The translations under genes and the position numbers were made by a program. From the NCBI GenBank assembly GCA_001939145.1, contig LSRX01000071.1:257467-321466 (forward strand): a stretch of DNA of 64,000 nt, read 5' to 3'. Shown piece after piece: positions 21,456 through 31,766 of the stretch (position 1 is the stretch's first letter; each line of letters begins with the position of its first letter). Source of the stretch: Symbiodinium microadriaticum (Eukaryota; Sar; Dinophyceae; Suessiales; Symbiodiniaceae). The notes under the pieces were generated by a model. That model did no database searches, had not been told where the DNA came from, and worked only from the letters and a program-made list of their open reading frames with translations.

Positions 21456-22286
21456 GTGAGGGGCCTTTCGGCCATCTGCGTGCAGTATATCTTAATTAAC
21501 ATATAGGTACAAGTAGATGACCGTGTGTGCATATATATATATATAGATAGATCAGCATGTTGTTATGTGAGACCAGTTAATTAATCGCGAGTTTCACGTT
21601 TTACAGATTTTACACGGTTGAGAGCAATGTGTTCAGTCTCAGTGGAAGCAAATGAGACTCTCCAGCTTCGGAGTTTCCCTCCCGCGGTATCACCCTCTCG
21701 ACCCATGCGTGGGATGACGAGGTTGCGGAGAAAGAGCAAAAAAGGGTTTAGGGTTGAGGAAAGAAGTAAAAAAAAGATTGTGCGTGTTGGGTAGAGGGTT
21801 TGAGGGTGTCTTCATCCTGTGATAGAGAAAGTTCAATCTCGAAAGCCCCGAATTACGCACCTTGAGGTTGCTTTGCACATGAACCTGTTTTTTTCTTGTG
21901 TTGAGTCTTCAAATGCTGTTGCTTGAATTCGAAGCTGTCTATGCACCACTACGAGAAATCATGCAGCCTACATTTCTGTTTCAACATTGGGGCCTCCTGG
22001 AAGGTGCAGTCCTTCGTCCGCGTTGCCCGAAGCTTTGCTGGACATGGATCCTAGGGTATAGCGGCACCACACAAGCTACTCAGAATCTTGCTGTTAGGCG
22101 TGACGCTGGGTCCCCTTCCGTGGTATGTGCCTGCACTGCCCGCAAGTCTGATGCATGGGGCTTATGCTTTTCAATGCCGAACCTGCCTTCGTGTCAGATG
22201 CCTGATCACCGAGAGGCATTGTAGAATAGATCAGTAACTTGCAAGCATGGGTTCGGGCAAGTTTGGGTTACCTGGTATTTGCGAAC

Positions 22287-22326
22287 GAAAAAGTGGCCTG
22301 CTGCCGCGCAGCAAGCCACTTTTTCT
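22287..22326. other. strong hairpin with A/T ends
   Basis: An inverted repeat AAAAAGTGGCCTGCTGC / GCAGCAAGCCACTTTTT matches at 16 of 17 positions with a very short loop and is followed by T-rich DNA. It could be a small-RNA hairpin or a foldback element; no other evidence. Confidence 0.55.
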
Positions 22327-22433
22327 GACTCTTCTAGACCTTGAACATCCACCCTAACCCTAAACCCTAAACCTTCTATAAACTAGAAACCTTCCACAAA
22401 CTAATCAGGCACGTCTGCTTCTTTGCGTGGCAG

Positions 22434-22465
22434 CCGGCGCATCCTCGATGTCGGCGCAGGGCTCG
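22434..22465 (+). CDS. SAM-dependent methyltransferase, motif I exon
   Basis: It reads RRILDVGAGLG after GTGGCAG. LDVGAGLG is motif I of class I SAM-dependent methyltransferases and would bind the SAM methionine moiety. The donor is GT at 22466 or GC at 22468. About 13 residues expected before the next exon were not found. Confidence 0.6.
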
Positions 22466-23342
22466 GTGCTTTGCGTCCTGGCTCAGGGCCCCGTTCTTGT
22501 CCGGGCTTCAGCTGTTCTGCTTGTTATTATCGTGTTTATTTTTAAGGTTTTAGGGTTTTAGGTTTTATTATTAGTGTTAGGGTTCAGTTGTTACTACCAG
22601 GGTTTAGGTGTTTAGGGTTGTTTTTGTAGGAAGACACATGTATGCGAGGCACACTACGTGCACGTTTGCCTTTCTGTTTGTCTGTCAGTCTGTCTTTCTG
22701 TCGGGCGGCCTCGACAGACCCGAAGCCAAATACGGATCCTTTTTTCGAAGCCGGACTTGGCTTGAATAGAAGGGACACGGAAACTCGAAGCATCATTCCC
22801 AAGTGTCGCTCGTACGACGATGTCTAAGGACACGGCAGCTTCAGCAAAGTCTGGGCTTGCCATGTCTGGGCTGCTTTGGCGGCATGTTCCATCAGTCTGC
22901 ACAGAGTCTGCGCAAGTCAGGAAGCGAAGTGGTTTCAAGGTTTGGAGATCTTGTTGTTGATTGTTAGTAAAGCCATTTGTACCATAGAGGCCTAGATATT
23001 TTTGATTCCTTCTTACACGATAGAGTTATTAAGGCCCCTATGAAGCGAGCATAGGGAAGCCCAGTCAATTAGGCGTGTATTCTAGGACACAAGAATTCTG
23101 ATACTCACGACATGGAGGCCCAGCCTTGGCCTTTGCTTGCTAAGCCGCCGCAAGAAAGTCCTAGTTGGCCACGAAATCCGCTCAACCCTGAAATCACTGC
23201 CTCATGCAAAGCTTCGAGCAAACCTGAAGCCGTTCAACCAGGGGTCTGCATAAGTATCAACTAGTTCTTTCGATCTGACAGTCATGTAGTCCCTGGACAC
23301 AGTAGTAAGGGCCCTCTATTCATCACCTTTGTTTGCACCAAG

Positions 23343-23416
23343 GCTTGGACCGCGACCCAGAGAAGGTGGAGACTGCCCAACGCCTCGCGACGGCCGCGGG
23401 ACACGGCCCTGAGGCC
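23343..23416 (+). CDS. SAM-dependent methyltransferase, motif II exon
   Basis: It reads LDRDPEKVETAQRLATAAGH, then GPEA. The acidic end of strand 2 (GLDRDPEKV) is where these enzymes hold the SAM ribose. It lies between ACCAAG and a GT donor and joins in phase 0 to the exon at 24101. Confidence 0.65.
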
Positions 23417-23480
23417 GTCCTGCATCAGCGTGGATCTAACCGGTTGGTTTTACAGGGTCTTCGGGTTAGCGCGTTGGGAG

Positions 23481-23637
23481 GTTTTGTTTTTTGCCTTGCG
23501 CCCTACAGAGTGGCTGGTGGTTTCCATGCTCGCCACTGCTGTTGCATGATGTCTTGTTTTGTTTTTTGCCTTGCGCCCTACAGAGTGGCTGGTGGTTTCC
23601 ATGCTCGCCACTGCTGTTGCATGATGTCTTGTTTTGT
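23481..23637 (+). repeat. 75-bp tandem duplication
   Basis: Two nearly identical copies (start 23481 and 23556) occur in the intron after the motif II exon. The period is a multiple of three, but the frame lies beyond the predicted donor. Confidence 0.8.
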
Positions 23638-24100
23638 TATTGCCACCTTTAAGTCTTGGCGCTTGCGCCAAGCAAGTAAAGCTCTGGTTGCATCGGTATT
23701 GATCGGTATAGGCATGTTTGCCGAGAAGAATCTAAGGTAGCCGGGTTCCGAGAATTCATGGACATGTTCTCCAAACCTTATGGATTCCGAGTTGCTAGAG
23801 TGCAAGTCCCAAACTGTACGAGAAGCTGATTACAATGTAGCTATTTATATTTATGCTTATAGTTATAGTTGTAGTTGTACAGATATGGAATATAGATATC
23901 GATATAGACAGTTATTCATTATGACGGATTGTCTTTGTGGCTTTGCCGCACCTTTCGGCTCTGGTTCGCGCTTCAAGAACTCGCACTGCCATGAGAGCGG
24001 TAGCTCTTTGAGAATCCCACACTGCACGGAAACTAACTGCAAGCTCCAAATATTCGCCTGAAATTAGCCGCAACTTGCAACACTGCCCCCTGAACTGCAG

Positions 24101-24134
24101 GTGTCCTTTGCAGTGTGTGACATTCAAGCTCCTG
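24101..24134 (+). CDS. SAM-dependent methyltransferase, 34-nt exon
   Basis: It reads VSFAVCDIQAP, the strand 3 region. The GC donor leaves one base that joins GG-GCG at 24435, giving CDIQAPGALQDLLEPDDLVV. The continuity supports the GC-AG call. Confidence 0.65.
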
Positions 24135-24434
24135 GCAGCTCGGCTTTCAATGTATGCCAAGGAGCCAGAGAACTGCCTCGCATTCATTCTTCGGTTTCTT
24201 CAAAGCCGCGGCTCAGTCTTGAATCCTTCTGCAACCGACGGCTACAAGGGAACCGTACCCCTAGATTCCATGCACCCTGCGCTCCGAGGGCCGCCCCCCC
24301 CAACGCCTAAACACCCTGAACAGCTCTTAAATCTCTTCAGTCCCAAAGTCCTATGTAAACCCTAATTAGTGTCCCTAAAACTCAAGCCCCTATAGGCCCT
24401 AGACTTAAGTTGGCCTGAATCCCTAAACCCCGAG

Positions 24435-24525
24435 GGGCGCTCCAAGATCTCCTGGAGCCGGATGACTTGGTGGTTGGCCTTCATCCCTGCGGAAGCCTAG
24501 GGGAGGAAGCTCGGAGGAAGACGAG
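24435..24525 (+). CDS. SAM-dependent methyltransferase, strand 4 exon
   Basis: It reads ALQDLLEPDDLVVGLHPCGS, then LGEEARRKTR. The LVVGLHPCGSLGEE strand resembles the VGLHxCGD strand of METTL25-like and GSTCD-like methyltransferases. The catalytic target cannot be told; C-terminal exons were not found. GT donor at 24526. Confidence 0.65.
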
Positions 24526-25564
24526 GTTTGTGGGTTTTTGACGCGTTTTTGGTAGGCTTAGGGCCAAGGGTTCAGGCTTGCGGATAAGATTTCGGGGTGT
24601 AGGGCATAGAGTCGACTGGGCCTTGCTCATTACCACAGGATTGAGAATTCAATTTTCTATCTATTGCCTATTGCAACAGTGTCGAATAGGAGATGCTTTC
24701 CAAAGTCATGGATTGATCTCTACGACTCTACGGCCTAGGATGTAATTACCAGTTGGATGAACCTGCTTTCAGTGAGAGCTGGAGCACTGCAATCCGTACT
24801 CTTGACGCTTCATTGAGGACCGGGAGGGGATTCATTAAACCGTAAAGCCAGGAAGCCAAAGAGAAGCCTTCACATGCCCCGCCCCGAGGACCTTATCGCG
24901 GCTGTGTCTGCGTGCTCGAGCGGTCCAGGAGCATCGCCCTCTTTGCTTATGGTGTCCTGCTGCTCCTGGGCTTGCGACATTTTCAGATAATTTGAGGCTA
25001 CGCAGATGTGCTTGATTAGGAGCAGCCAACCTATGATCTTTTCCTTCGGGTTTCCACCTGCACTTTCACCTGGCTTCGCACACCACGCAGCAAGATCATC
25101 GGTACCAACATTGAGGCAATATCGCACACAACCAACCCTATTGCCAGTTGCGGGCATCATTATGCACATGACAACAATCCGGCTGACTATGTGCTAGAAG
25201 TCTGTTTGAAGACATCGCGCAACTCCGAGCAACACGCACGAGGAAAAAGTACGACGGCCATAAAACCAGGCCGGCTGTTGCATGGCCAATATGCGTACAT
25301 GCAACCCAAGCTGCTTACTAGACTGCGTGCATTTCATGCAAGACATCAATCATCAGCTTTGCCTTTTTTCGGTCGATGCTGGCTTGCCTCAGCGAGGCTC
25401 GAAGGTGCGAGCCGGGAAAACGTATTCACATCCCTCGGTATTGGTCGTTGAGCCCAAACCACTGGAATGTTATTGCTCGTACGTCTTACAAACTTGCATG
25501 CTCAACCTGTTGCTACCAGCGCCCAAGGCCATGCCGTACAGCTCCAAGCCTTGAGTCATGTGGG

Positions 25565-26110
25565 CCCCAAATCCAAAGATAACCTGAGACCCAAACCCTA
25601 AACTATCGGCATGAGTAGCTCCTTTCTTGTATCACGCCGACCTGTACCTATGGATCCTTGATGATCCCGGCCTGGCTTGCCCGAGTTCTGAGAGCGCAAG
25701 CTATAAACCCTAAACTATAAACCAAGAACCCCACGCCCTAAACTATAAACCCTGTCACTTCAGAGCTCTTCATGCGTGACGGAATTGTGTGGAGCCTTGC
25801 CTGCCTGGTGCGAGTGTGAGAGTCGGAAACTATAAACCCTGACACCCTAAACCCTAAACCCTAAACTATAAACCCTGACACCCTAAACCCTAAACTATAA
25901 ACCCTGACACCCTAAACCCTAAACTATAATCCCTGACACCCTAAACCCTAAACCCTAAACTATAAACCCTGTCCGAGTTGTGAGAGCGTAAACTATAAAC
26001 CCTGACACCCTAAACCCTAAACTATAAACCCTGACACCCTAAACCCTAAACTATAAACCCTGAACCCCAAACCCTATACCCTAAACTATAAACCCTGACA
26101 CCCTAAACCA
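25565..26110 (-). repeat. 29-bp telomere-derived minisatellite
   Basis: Units of CCCTAAACCCTAAACTATAA plus ACCCTGACA repeat with a 29-bp period, some with an extra CCCTAAA. Copies of the GCCTGGCTTGCCCGAG-type motif interrupt it at about 25640-25690, 25775-25830 and 25970-25995. Confidence 0.8.
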
Positions 26111-26219
26111 TAGCCACGGAGGAAGGCTAGGCCATCGCTTCGAGGCCTCATGGGGCGGCCCTGGGCACCGATTCCTTTCCCGAGGCCCTCGGCCTCCAAC
26201 TTGGGCCGCTCGGCTCCGA

Positions 26220-26620
26220 CTCGCAGGGTTCTGGTTTATATGGGTTTAGGGCTTACAGGGTTTAGAGGGTTTAGGTATTTAGGTTTCGTAGTTTAGGGTT
26301 TATAGAGTCCTGGATGCAGAAAGGGTTTATAGTTTAATAGGGTTTAGGGTTTATGGTTTAGGGTTTAAGGCTCAGGGTTTAAGTATTTTGGGTTTGGGGT
26401 TCATAGGGCTTTGGCGGGTTTAGGGTTGTAGGGTTTAGGGGTGTTTGGGATTACAGTTCAGGGTTGTGTTTTACTGTTTAGGGGTTTAGGGCTTAGGGGG
26501 GTCAGGGCTTTCAGAGATCTTTTGAGTTTTTGGGCTTAGGGTTACACTTTAGACTTTAGCGTTATACACGTTGGGGTTGTCAAGTTGTGTTTGCGGGTTT
26601 AGGGGTTAAGGGCTGAGTGC
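26220..26620 (+). repeat. interstitial TTTAGGG tract (inverted to the previous)
   Basis: Degenerate TTTAGGG, TTTATAGGG and TTCAGGG variants run over about 400 bp in the opposite orientation to the tract at 25565-26110. The two form a large imperfect inverted pair. Confidence 0.75.
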
Positions 26621-27952
26621 TCAAAGCTTGGGCTCGGGTCGGTTTTGGTTTAGGAAGGTTTTAGTTTCTGCTTTGTGTAGACGGCGTGATAAAAAAGCCT
26701 TTGGATGGTTTTTGTGTGGAATTGTGGACGGTTTAGGGTTAGGGTAGAATCCGTCCGCAGGCGAGGTTCAGTGAATTTGTTTATGCTAGTATAGAGGTTA
26801 CTATAAAAATCGTATCACACTTCTCGCTGGTCTCGTATTCAACCTCCCATATGTTGGAAGGGGAATCAAGCCTTGCAATGAAGCACAAGACACTGCACCA
26901 GAGTTCCCAGGCATCAACTTCACGGATGATGTAAGATAGCCCGTCTTGCCTCGCCGCAAGGAATAGGGAAGCAGGGGGGGGGGGTGTTCACACAGGAAAA
27001 CCGCCCAAATTTTGGGGTTGGTTCCGGCAAGCCCACTCTTCACCAGCAGAATCTCTGAACGTAGGGGTTGCCAACCCGGAATCCAATTTCTAGGAGGGGG
27101 GGCGGGCTCAGCGGGGTGGGCCACTGGGGAGGGGACAAGATATGGGGAAACAGGGATTCCCTGTGACTCTGACCGCTTCGGCAGGGCGAATTGCCTACCT
27201 TCCCAGGAAGGTGGTCTTGATCTCAACCCGACGAACGTAAATCCTGATTTGACAAGATAAAGAAGTTGTAGAACGGCATCATGGCTGGCTTTGCACTATC
27301 CATGTCTGCACGCTTGAACTGCCAATGCTCAACCCTCGTTCGACCTTCAATCCCTATCCCAGTTTGAACAAGGAGACTGCCATCCTTCGGGTTTGGTGAG
27401 TCTAATGTTCAGGGTTTAGGATATTCAGAAAGGGCGTAAGTAGAGTTTCATTCAGACCACTATTTTTCGGGATTAAGGTTTAGAGTTCATTGTTTGAGAG
27501 TGTAGGGTTTCACTTTACCGAGGTCGTCAGCTGAATCTGTCACTTCCACGCACGGCGCTGAAGCTACAGGGCTGCATGTTTATGGGCTGGGCGGAACCCT
27601 CAACTCCTAAACTGTCCTAAACACCGTAGATCCGAAACCATTAAGCCTAACCGCAATCCCTAAACCCAGGACGCACCCCCCTCCAAAAAAAAAAAAAAAA
27701 AGTGTTTGCAACGGAGACCCGTAAAGCGAGGATCGAAGTTCCCCCCGGAAAGCTCTGCGCCCAGGATGTCCAACCTCTGGGCTCCCGGCCCCGTACCTGT
27801 GGAGGCCATCTCCACGCGCATGGCCCTGCGATGGCTCCTGGCAGGTCTCCGGGGCTGAGAGTGGCAGTATAGGGGTCATCTGCAAGGGGTTCGGACGGTT
27901 GGTAAAGCTGAGGAGAATATAGTCGAAGTTGCAAAAACAGCAGCAACAACGT

Positions 27953-27973
27953 CGGTAAGCCTTGCGGCTCAAG
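27953..27973 (+). other. possible relic of the dinoflagellate spliced leader
   Basis: These 21 bases (CGGTAAGCCTTGCGGCTCAA plus G) match the 21-nt core of the dinoflagellate spliced leader at 15 positions by eye, with the last eight identical (GGCTCAAG). It lies 67 bp before the start codon of a single-exon gene, where retroposed spliced mRNAs keep such relics. A chance match is possible. Confidence 0.3.
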
Positions 27974-28040
27974 TTGTTGGCGCCCGAGGCCACAGGCCGC
28001 AGCGGTGAATTTTCCTTTCCTGCCCCTCTTTGCCGTGAAG

Positions 28041-28601
28041 ATGGGCAATTATTGCTGCCCTGTTGCTGCGCGGTCACCAGTCACCGTGCATATTTATGAT
28101 GTTACCGGCACTGCATCGATGAAGGTTGTCAATGGGGTCTTGCGCCCTTTCGGCGCTGGAGTCTTCCATGCTGCTGTGGAAGTTCATGGAAGGGAGTGGA
28201 GCTACGGGCAGACTTCGAGGGGTCACGGAATATTCGAAAGCCAACCGGCGGCATGCCAAAGGCACTCCTACCGAGAGTCGGTTCACATGGGTTGCACGGA
28301 CTTGGCCCCATCGGAAGTGCAGAAACTGATTACCGAGATGGCCAAGAGCTGGCCTGGTCGGGAATACAATGTGATCAGCAAGAATTGCTGTCACTTCAGC
28401 GATGAGCTGTGCCAACTTCTTGGAGTTGGACCGCTTCCTTCGTGGGTTACCAACTTGGCCAATGCTGCATCCAAAGTTGGTCCAGGACTCCGCGAACTGA
28501 GAGAACGACTCCTCAAGCCCTTCTGCATCAATCGAGAAAAACCTAACCAGAGTGGCGGAGTCTATGTGCCTGGCTTGGCTGTCGCACACTACGACTCCTA
28601 A
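28041..28601 (+). CDS. PPPDE (DeSI-like) thiol peptidase, single exon
   Basis: A 186-residue protein starting MGNYCC, a likely N-myristoylation and palmitoylation signal, so membrane attachment is expected. Residues 14-125 form a PPPDE domain: V-x-I-Y-D-V strand, His43 in FHAAVEVHGREWSYG, and Cys116 in NCCHFSDELC; His and Cys are the catalytic pair of this family, which removes ubiquitin or SUMO-like modifiers. The length is near that of short DeSI proteins. An ATG 36 bp upstream is in frame, but 28041 has the myristoylation motif. A pyrimidine-rich tract and AG lie just before the ATG, fitting trans-splicing. No introns, unlike its neighbours, so it may be a retrogene. Confidence 0.88.
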   Translation: MGNYCCPVAARSPVTVHIYDVTGTASMKVVNGVLRPFGAGVFHAAVEVHGREWSYGQTSRGHGIFESQPAACQRHSYRESVHMGCTDLAPSEVQKLITEMAKSWPGREYNVISKNCCHFSDELCQLLGVGPLPSWVTNLANAASKVGPGLRELRERLLKPFCINREKPNQSGGVYVPGLAVAHYDS

Positions 28602-30349
28602 GCAGAGTGAGTGATTGTAGCGGTAGCTCAATGCCGGGACTACTCCGTGGATGGCGCGCGACCGCTGCGCACCATAACCACAATCACACATGTTAGGCCA
28701 GTAGCGTCTTTTGTCTGATATCGCAGCGAATTCACAGCACACAAGTGGCTGCGCTCTGTAAAGAGCCGGAATGTCTTCGTCTTGCGATTCCTCTTGCGTA
28801 TTCTTCTGCTGAGGAAAAGCATGTGCCCTCACGGATCGGACGTCGCTGCGACAGTACTCCTCACTTGGTCCGCCAAAGTTTAGGAGTCGACAGCCCCACA
28901 TCCAGGGACGTGAAGAATTCGCAACAGCCCGTCTCGACACGTAACCTCAAAGTCCTCCTGTACAAGTACAGCATTGGCACATCATGCCCAAAAGCTTTCC
29001 TTAAGTTTGTCTCTTCTCCGGAGGTCGGGGTTGGCACAACGAGACGAGAGCGCCTTCTTGCCGCCGTCTTGCACATGAAAGACATTGAAAGATCCGATGC
29101 CTTCCCAAACGCTTCATATTTTGGCTGAAGCTGAAACATGGCAAGCAGTCGGGGCTAAGCGGGTACGGGCTGTCGCTTATGACCATGGTGTCGTACTCGG
29201 AGTCAGGTGTTCGTAGCAGAAGCTGTGGAAGGGAGGGCGGCAAGGAATTGCTTGCTATGTCCAGCAGTGGTCGGAAGCCTGTTGTGCACCTGGCTGAGGC
29301 ACTTCGTTGACGCCTAGTATGCGAGGTGTGACAAAGAGACACCACAAAGAAGGCAGCTAGCGGTCGAGTGGCGCGAGAGGATTTCATGGTTCAGCTCCCA
29401 CACATTTCAGTATCGAGGAATCGAGGCTCATCCGGCAACAAAGGTCAAGATTGTTCAAGGCAAGGCCTCATTCTTGGCTTGGGCTGATGCTGTACCTGCT
29501 GGCTTTACCCACATCAAAAGCCCTGCCATACTGTAGATGGAATTGTACAGTATATACGTACCCCGAACATATTGGATCCAAGACCAGTCAGCTAGTCCTG
29601 TTGATCCGTGCTTCATCACACACACACACACGCCAAAGACAGCATCTCCGAACTAGCTGGCTGTTGATGCAGGCTTCCTGGCTGTGGCCAGCCGTGTGCC
29701 TTGCTCTTATCTTCAGTTTACCCTCATTGAGACACAACTCATGAAACCATCTCTATACCGTGGATCCTCGCACCTCAAGGCCTTCAGAACGAGTCATCAA
29801 TCTCTCCGGCGGATTAAAGGATGAATAAGACCCTTCTTGTACATTAGCTGCAGGCATTTTGCATGCACTGGAGTCACTGGAACCTACAAGACCATAAGCC
29901 TAAACTCCAAAGCCTTGCATAGCCCTAAGTCCCAGTAGGCTTCGAGTCCAGGAACGGTGTGCGGGAGCCCTTTCTGAACCCCAAACCTAGTCTTGTCAGG
30001 ACAGAAAGATTGACTTTCGCAGGCCCCAAGCCATCCATGCCGCACCCGAGCCCTCATGCAACCTGAAGCCCGCTAGAATGAAGCAGTTAAATCCAAGATT
30101 GAACTCCCCCAAATCCGGTCGATCTTGCAGTGTGGGCCTTCGGGCGATCTTGCATAGCCTCTCCTTTGAGAGAGAGAGAGAGGGTTTGGGGTTCAGGAAG
30201 ATGCCTTACATAATTAGACGCAACCCGGGCAGGGTGAGCGCGTTTGTTTTGCCCTCGATGATGTAAGTGTATGTGTATCTGTATTATAGTGTTTTGTTTG
30301 TATGAGCACGTATGTACCGTATGTATAGATGAACATACATACATGTCTC

Positions 30350-30660
30350 ATTCACTCACTCACTCCCACCCACTCACTCACTCCCACCCACTCACTCACC
30401 CACTCACTCACTCACTCCCTCCACTCCCTCCACTCCCTCCACTCCACTCCACTCCACCCCGCCCCACTCCACTCCACTCCCTCCAGTCACTCCGCTCACT
30501 CCGCTCACTCCACTCCACTCCACTCCATTCCACTCCACTCACTCCAGTCCATTGCAGTCCACTCCACTGACTCACTCACTCTCACACTCACTCACTCACT
30601 CACTCGCTCACCCACGCACTCACCCGTGCACTCACTCATGCACTCACTCACGCACTGAAT
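30350..30660. repeat. CACTC/CACTCC microsatellite
   Basis: It consists of CACTCACT, CTCCACTCC and related units over about 310 bp, strongly strand-asymmetric (C+T+A, almost no G). Confidence 0.9.
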
Positions 30661-30894
30661 TCACTACTCTCTCTCTCTCTCTCTCTCTCCCCCTACCTAT
30701 ATATATATATATCTCTATGTCTGTATGTATATACATATATATATATAGATACATACCCAAAAAAGAATATTATACATACATATGTATGAAACACAAATGA
30801 GCCAAGCCCAGGTCCTGGAACTTCGCGGCATGGCACCAGCGACGGAAGCCGAGGAGCCAAGTCGCAGCAACACTTCTTCGTTCGGGGCTTCTGT

Positions 30895-31000
30895 AGAGAG
30901 CCCAATACCCCTTAATTAAGGAATGTATATACCTTAAATCATAATATCAAGGCCCGTATAGTTTAAGGTGTATTCCTCATTAAGGGGTATTGGACTCTCT
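30895..31000. mobile_element. family E inverted-repeat element
   Basis: The 106-bp foldback has terminal repeats of about 39 bp: AGAGAGCCCAATACCCCTTA at the left, the near-complement of TAAGGGGTATTGGACTCTCT at the right. Non-coding, MITE-like. Confidence 0.75.
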
Positions 31001-31347
31001 GGGTCTGTAGACTTGCCGGGGCCTGAGGGGCCTTCATGTCATAATTAGGGGGATCCCCTATCAGAATCCGTACAAAGAGGCTCGAAAAGTAAAGGGCACA
31101 TTTAGGCATAGATCGTGGCGCATCGACACTCATATGCTCAGACACATCCCGAAGTACATTGGCAGATGTGCATGCATGCTCCTTGCATGTGCCAAGGGTT
31201 TGTTGGAACATGTAAAGTCCCACGTAGAGCTTGCATTCTTTGAGTGGTACGATTGTTTTCTGAAGACCACAGCGCACGTTCGTACTCTGTTTGTTGATGT
31301 CCGTGTCTCTAAACTGTCTTGCATATAGGCATGTAAGTCAAGCCAAG

Positions 31348-31372
31348 CAAGAACGCGCCAAGGCGGATGCCA
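31348..31372 (+). CDS. possible 25-nt exon
   Basis: It reads QERAKADA between GCCAAG and a consensus GTGAGC donor. Charged, helix-like. It would belong to the gene ending at 31766. Confidence 0.35.
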
Positions 31373-31640
31373 GTGAGCAGCATGCGTGGACTGTCGTCCT
31401 GTCCCATATTTACTCTAGATTCTCTAGATACCTGCCGACAAAATCGTCGTCCAGTTCTTACGGATTTACATGCCCACGACGCTTATAATACTGCCTGCCT
31501 ACCACATCAGCCTGAGGCTGACAATCGTCTGGTTTTCTACAGATTTACCTGCTTGCACCCCCGACGACGTACGTCAGCTGGCTAGGGCTGTTGATTCGTC
31601 CATCACTCGATTAAACAGTGCCTCTCTCGTCTCTCTGCAG

Positions 31641-31766
31641 ACCCAAGCTTTCGCACTTCCGTCTACAGAAATCCGTGGCTTGACGCTGATGCAGGTGGCA
31701 GATGCTCAGCGGGTAGGCCGCATCTGGGCGCCGCTGTACCGCAGGCAACTGGGCGCAAAGAACTGA
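31641..31766 (+). CDS. terminal exon, unknown protein
   Basis: It reads TQAFALPSTEIRGLTLMQVA, then DAQRVGRIWAPLYRRQLGAK and N-stop. Phase 0 after a pyrimidine-rich CTCTCTGCAG acceptor; 41 codons then TGA. Not recognised; C-terminus of a + strand gene. Confidence 0.5.
   Translation, partial: TQAFALPSTEIRGLTLMQVADAQRVGRIWAPLYRRQLGAKN

Larger units (their letters stand above)
24526..28040. other. long region with few or no exons
   Basis: It holds the CCCTAAACTATAAACC minisatellite (25565-26110), a TTTAGGG tract (26220-26620), a poly-A run (27685-27702) and the 5' flank of the PPPDE gene. Long open frames on both strands near 27.0 kb are G/C-run artefacts. Methyltransferase C-terminal exons may lie in 24.6-25.5 kb. 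Confidence 0.45.
28602..31347. other. 3' flank, repeats, no firm exon
   Basis: The open frames on both strands at 28.7-29.4 kb have no family resemblance. The stretch also has a CACTC-type microsatellite (30350-30660), CT and TA runs (30665-30750) and a family E element (30895-31000). A possible 22-codon exon ends near 30265 with GTAAGT, not called. Confidence 0.4.

Noticed and set aside
26801..27226. A 141-codon - strand open frame
   Set aside because: No family resemblance, and the overlapping + frame is equally open because of G/C runs.
28074..28940. A 288-codon - strand open frame over the PPPDE gene
   Set aside because: It is the antisense shadow of the clear PPPDE coding region.
28745..29128. 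A 127-codon + frame after the PPPDE gene
   Set aside because: Irregular composition, no borders and no recognisable family; probably 3' flank.
29110..29131. ATTTTGGCTGAAG as a spliced-leader relic
   Set aside because: 12 of 13 bases match the 3' part of the dinoflagellate leader, but no open gene follows, so it is probably chance.
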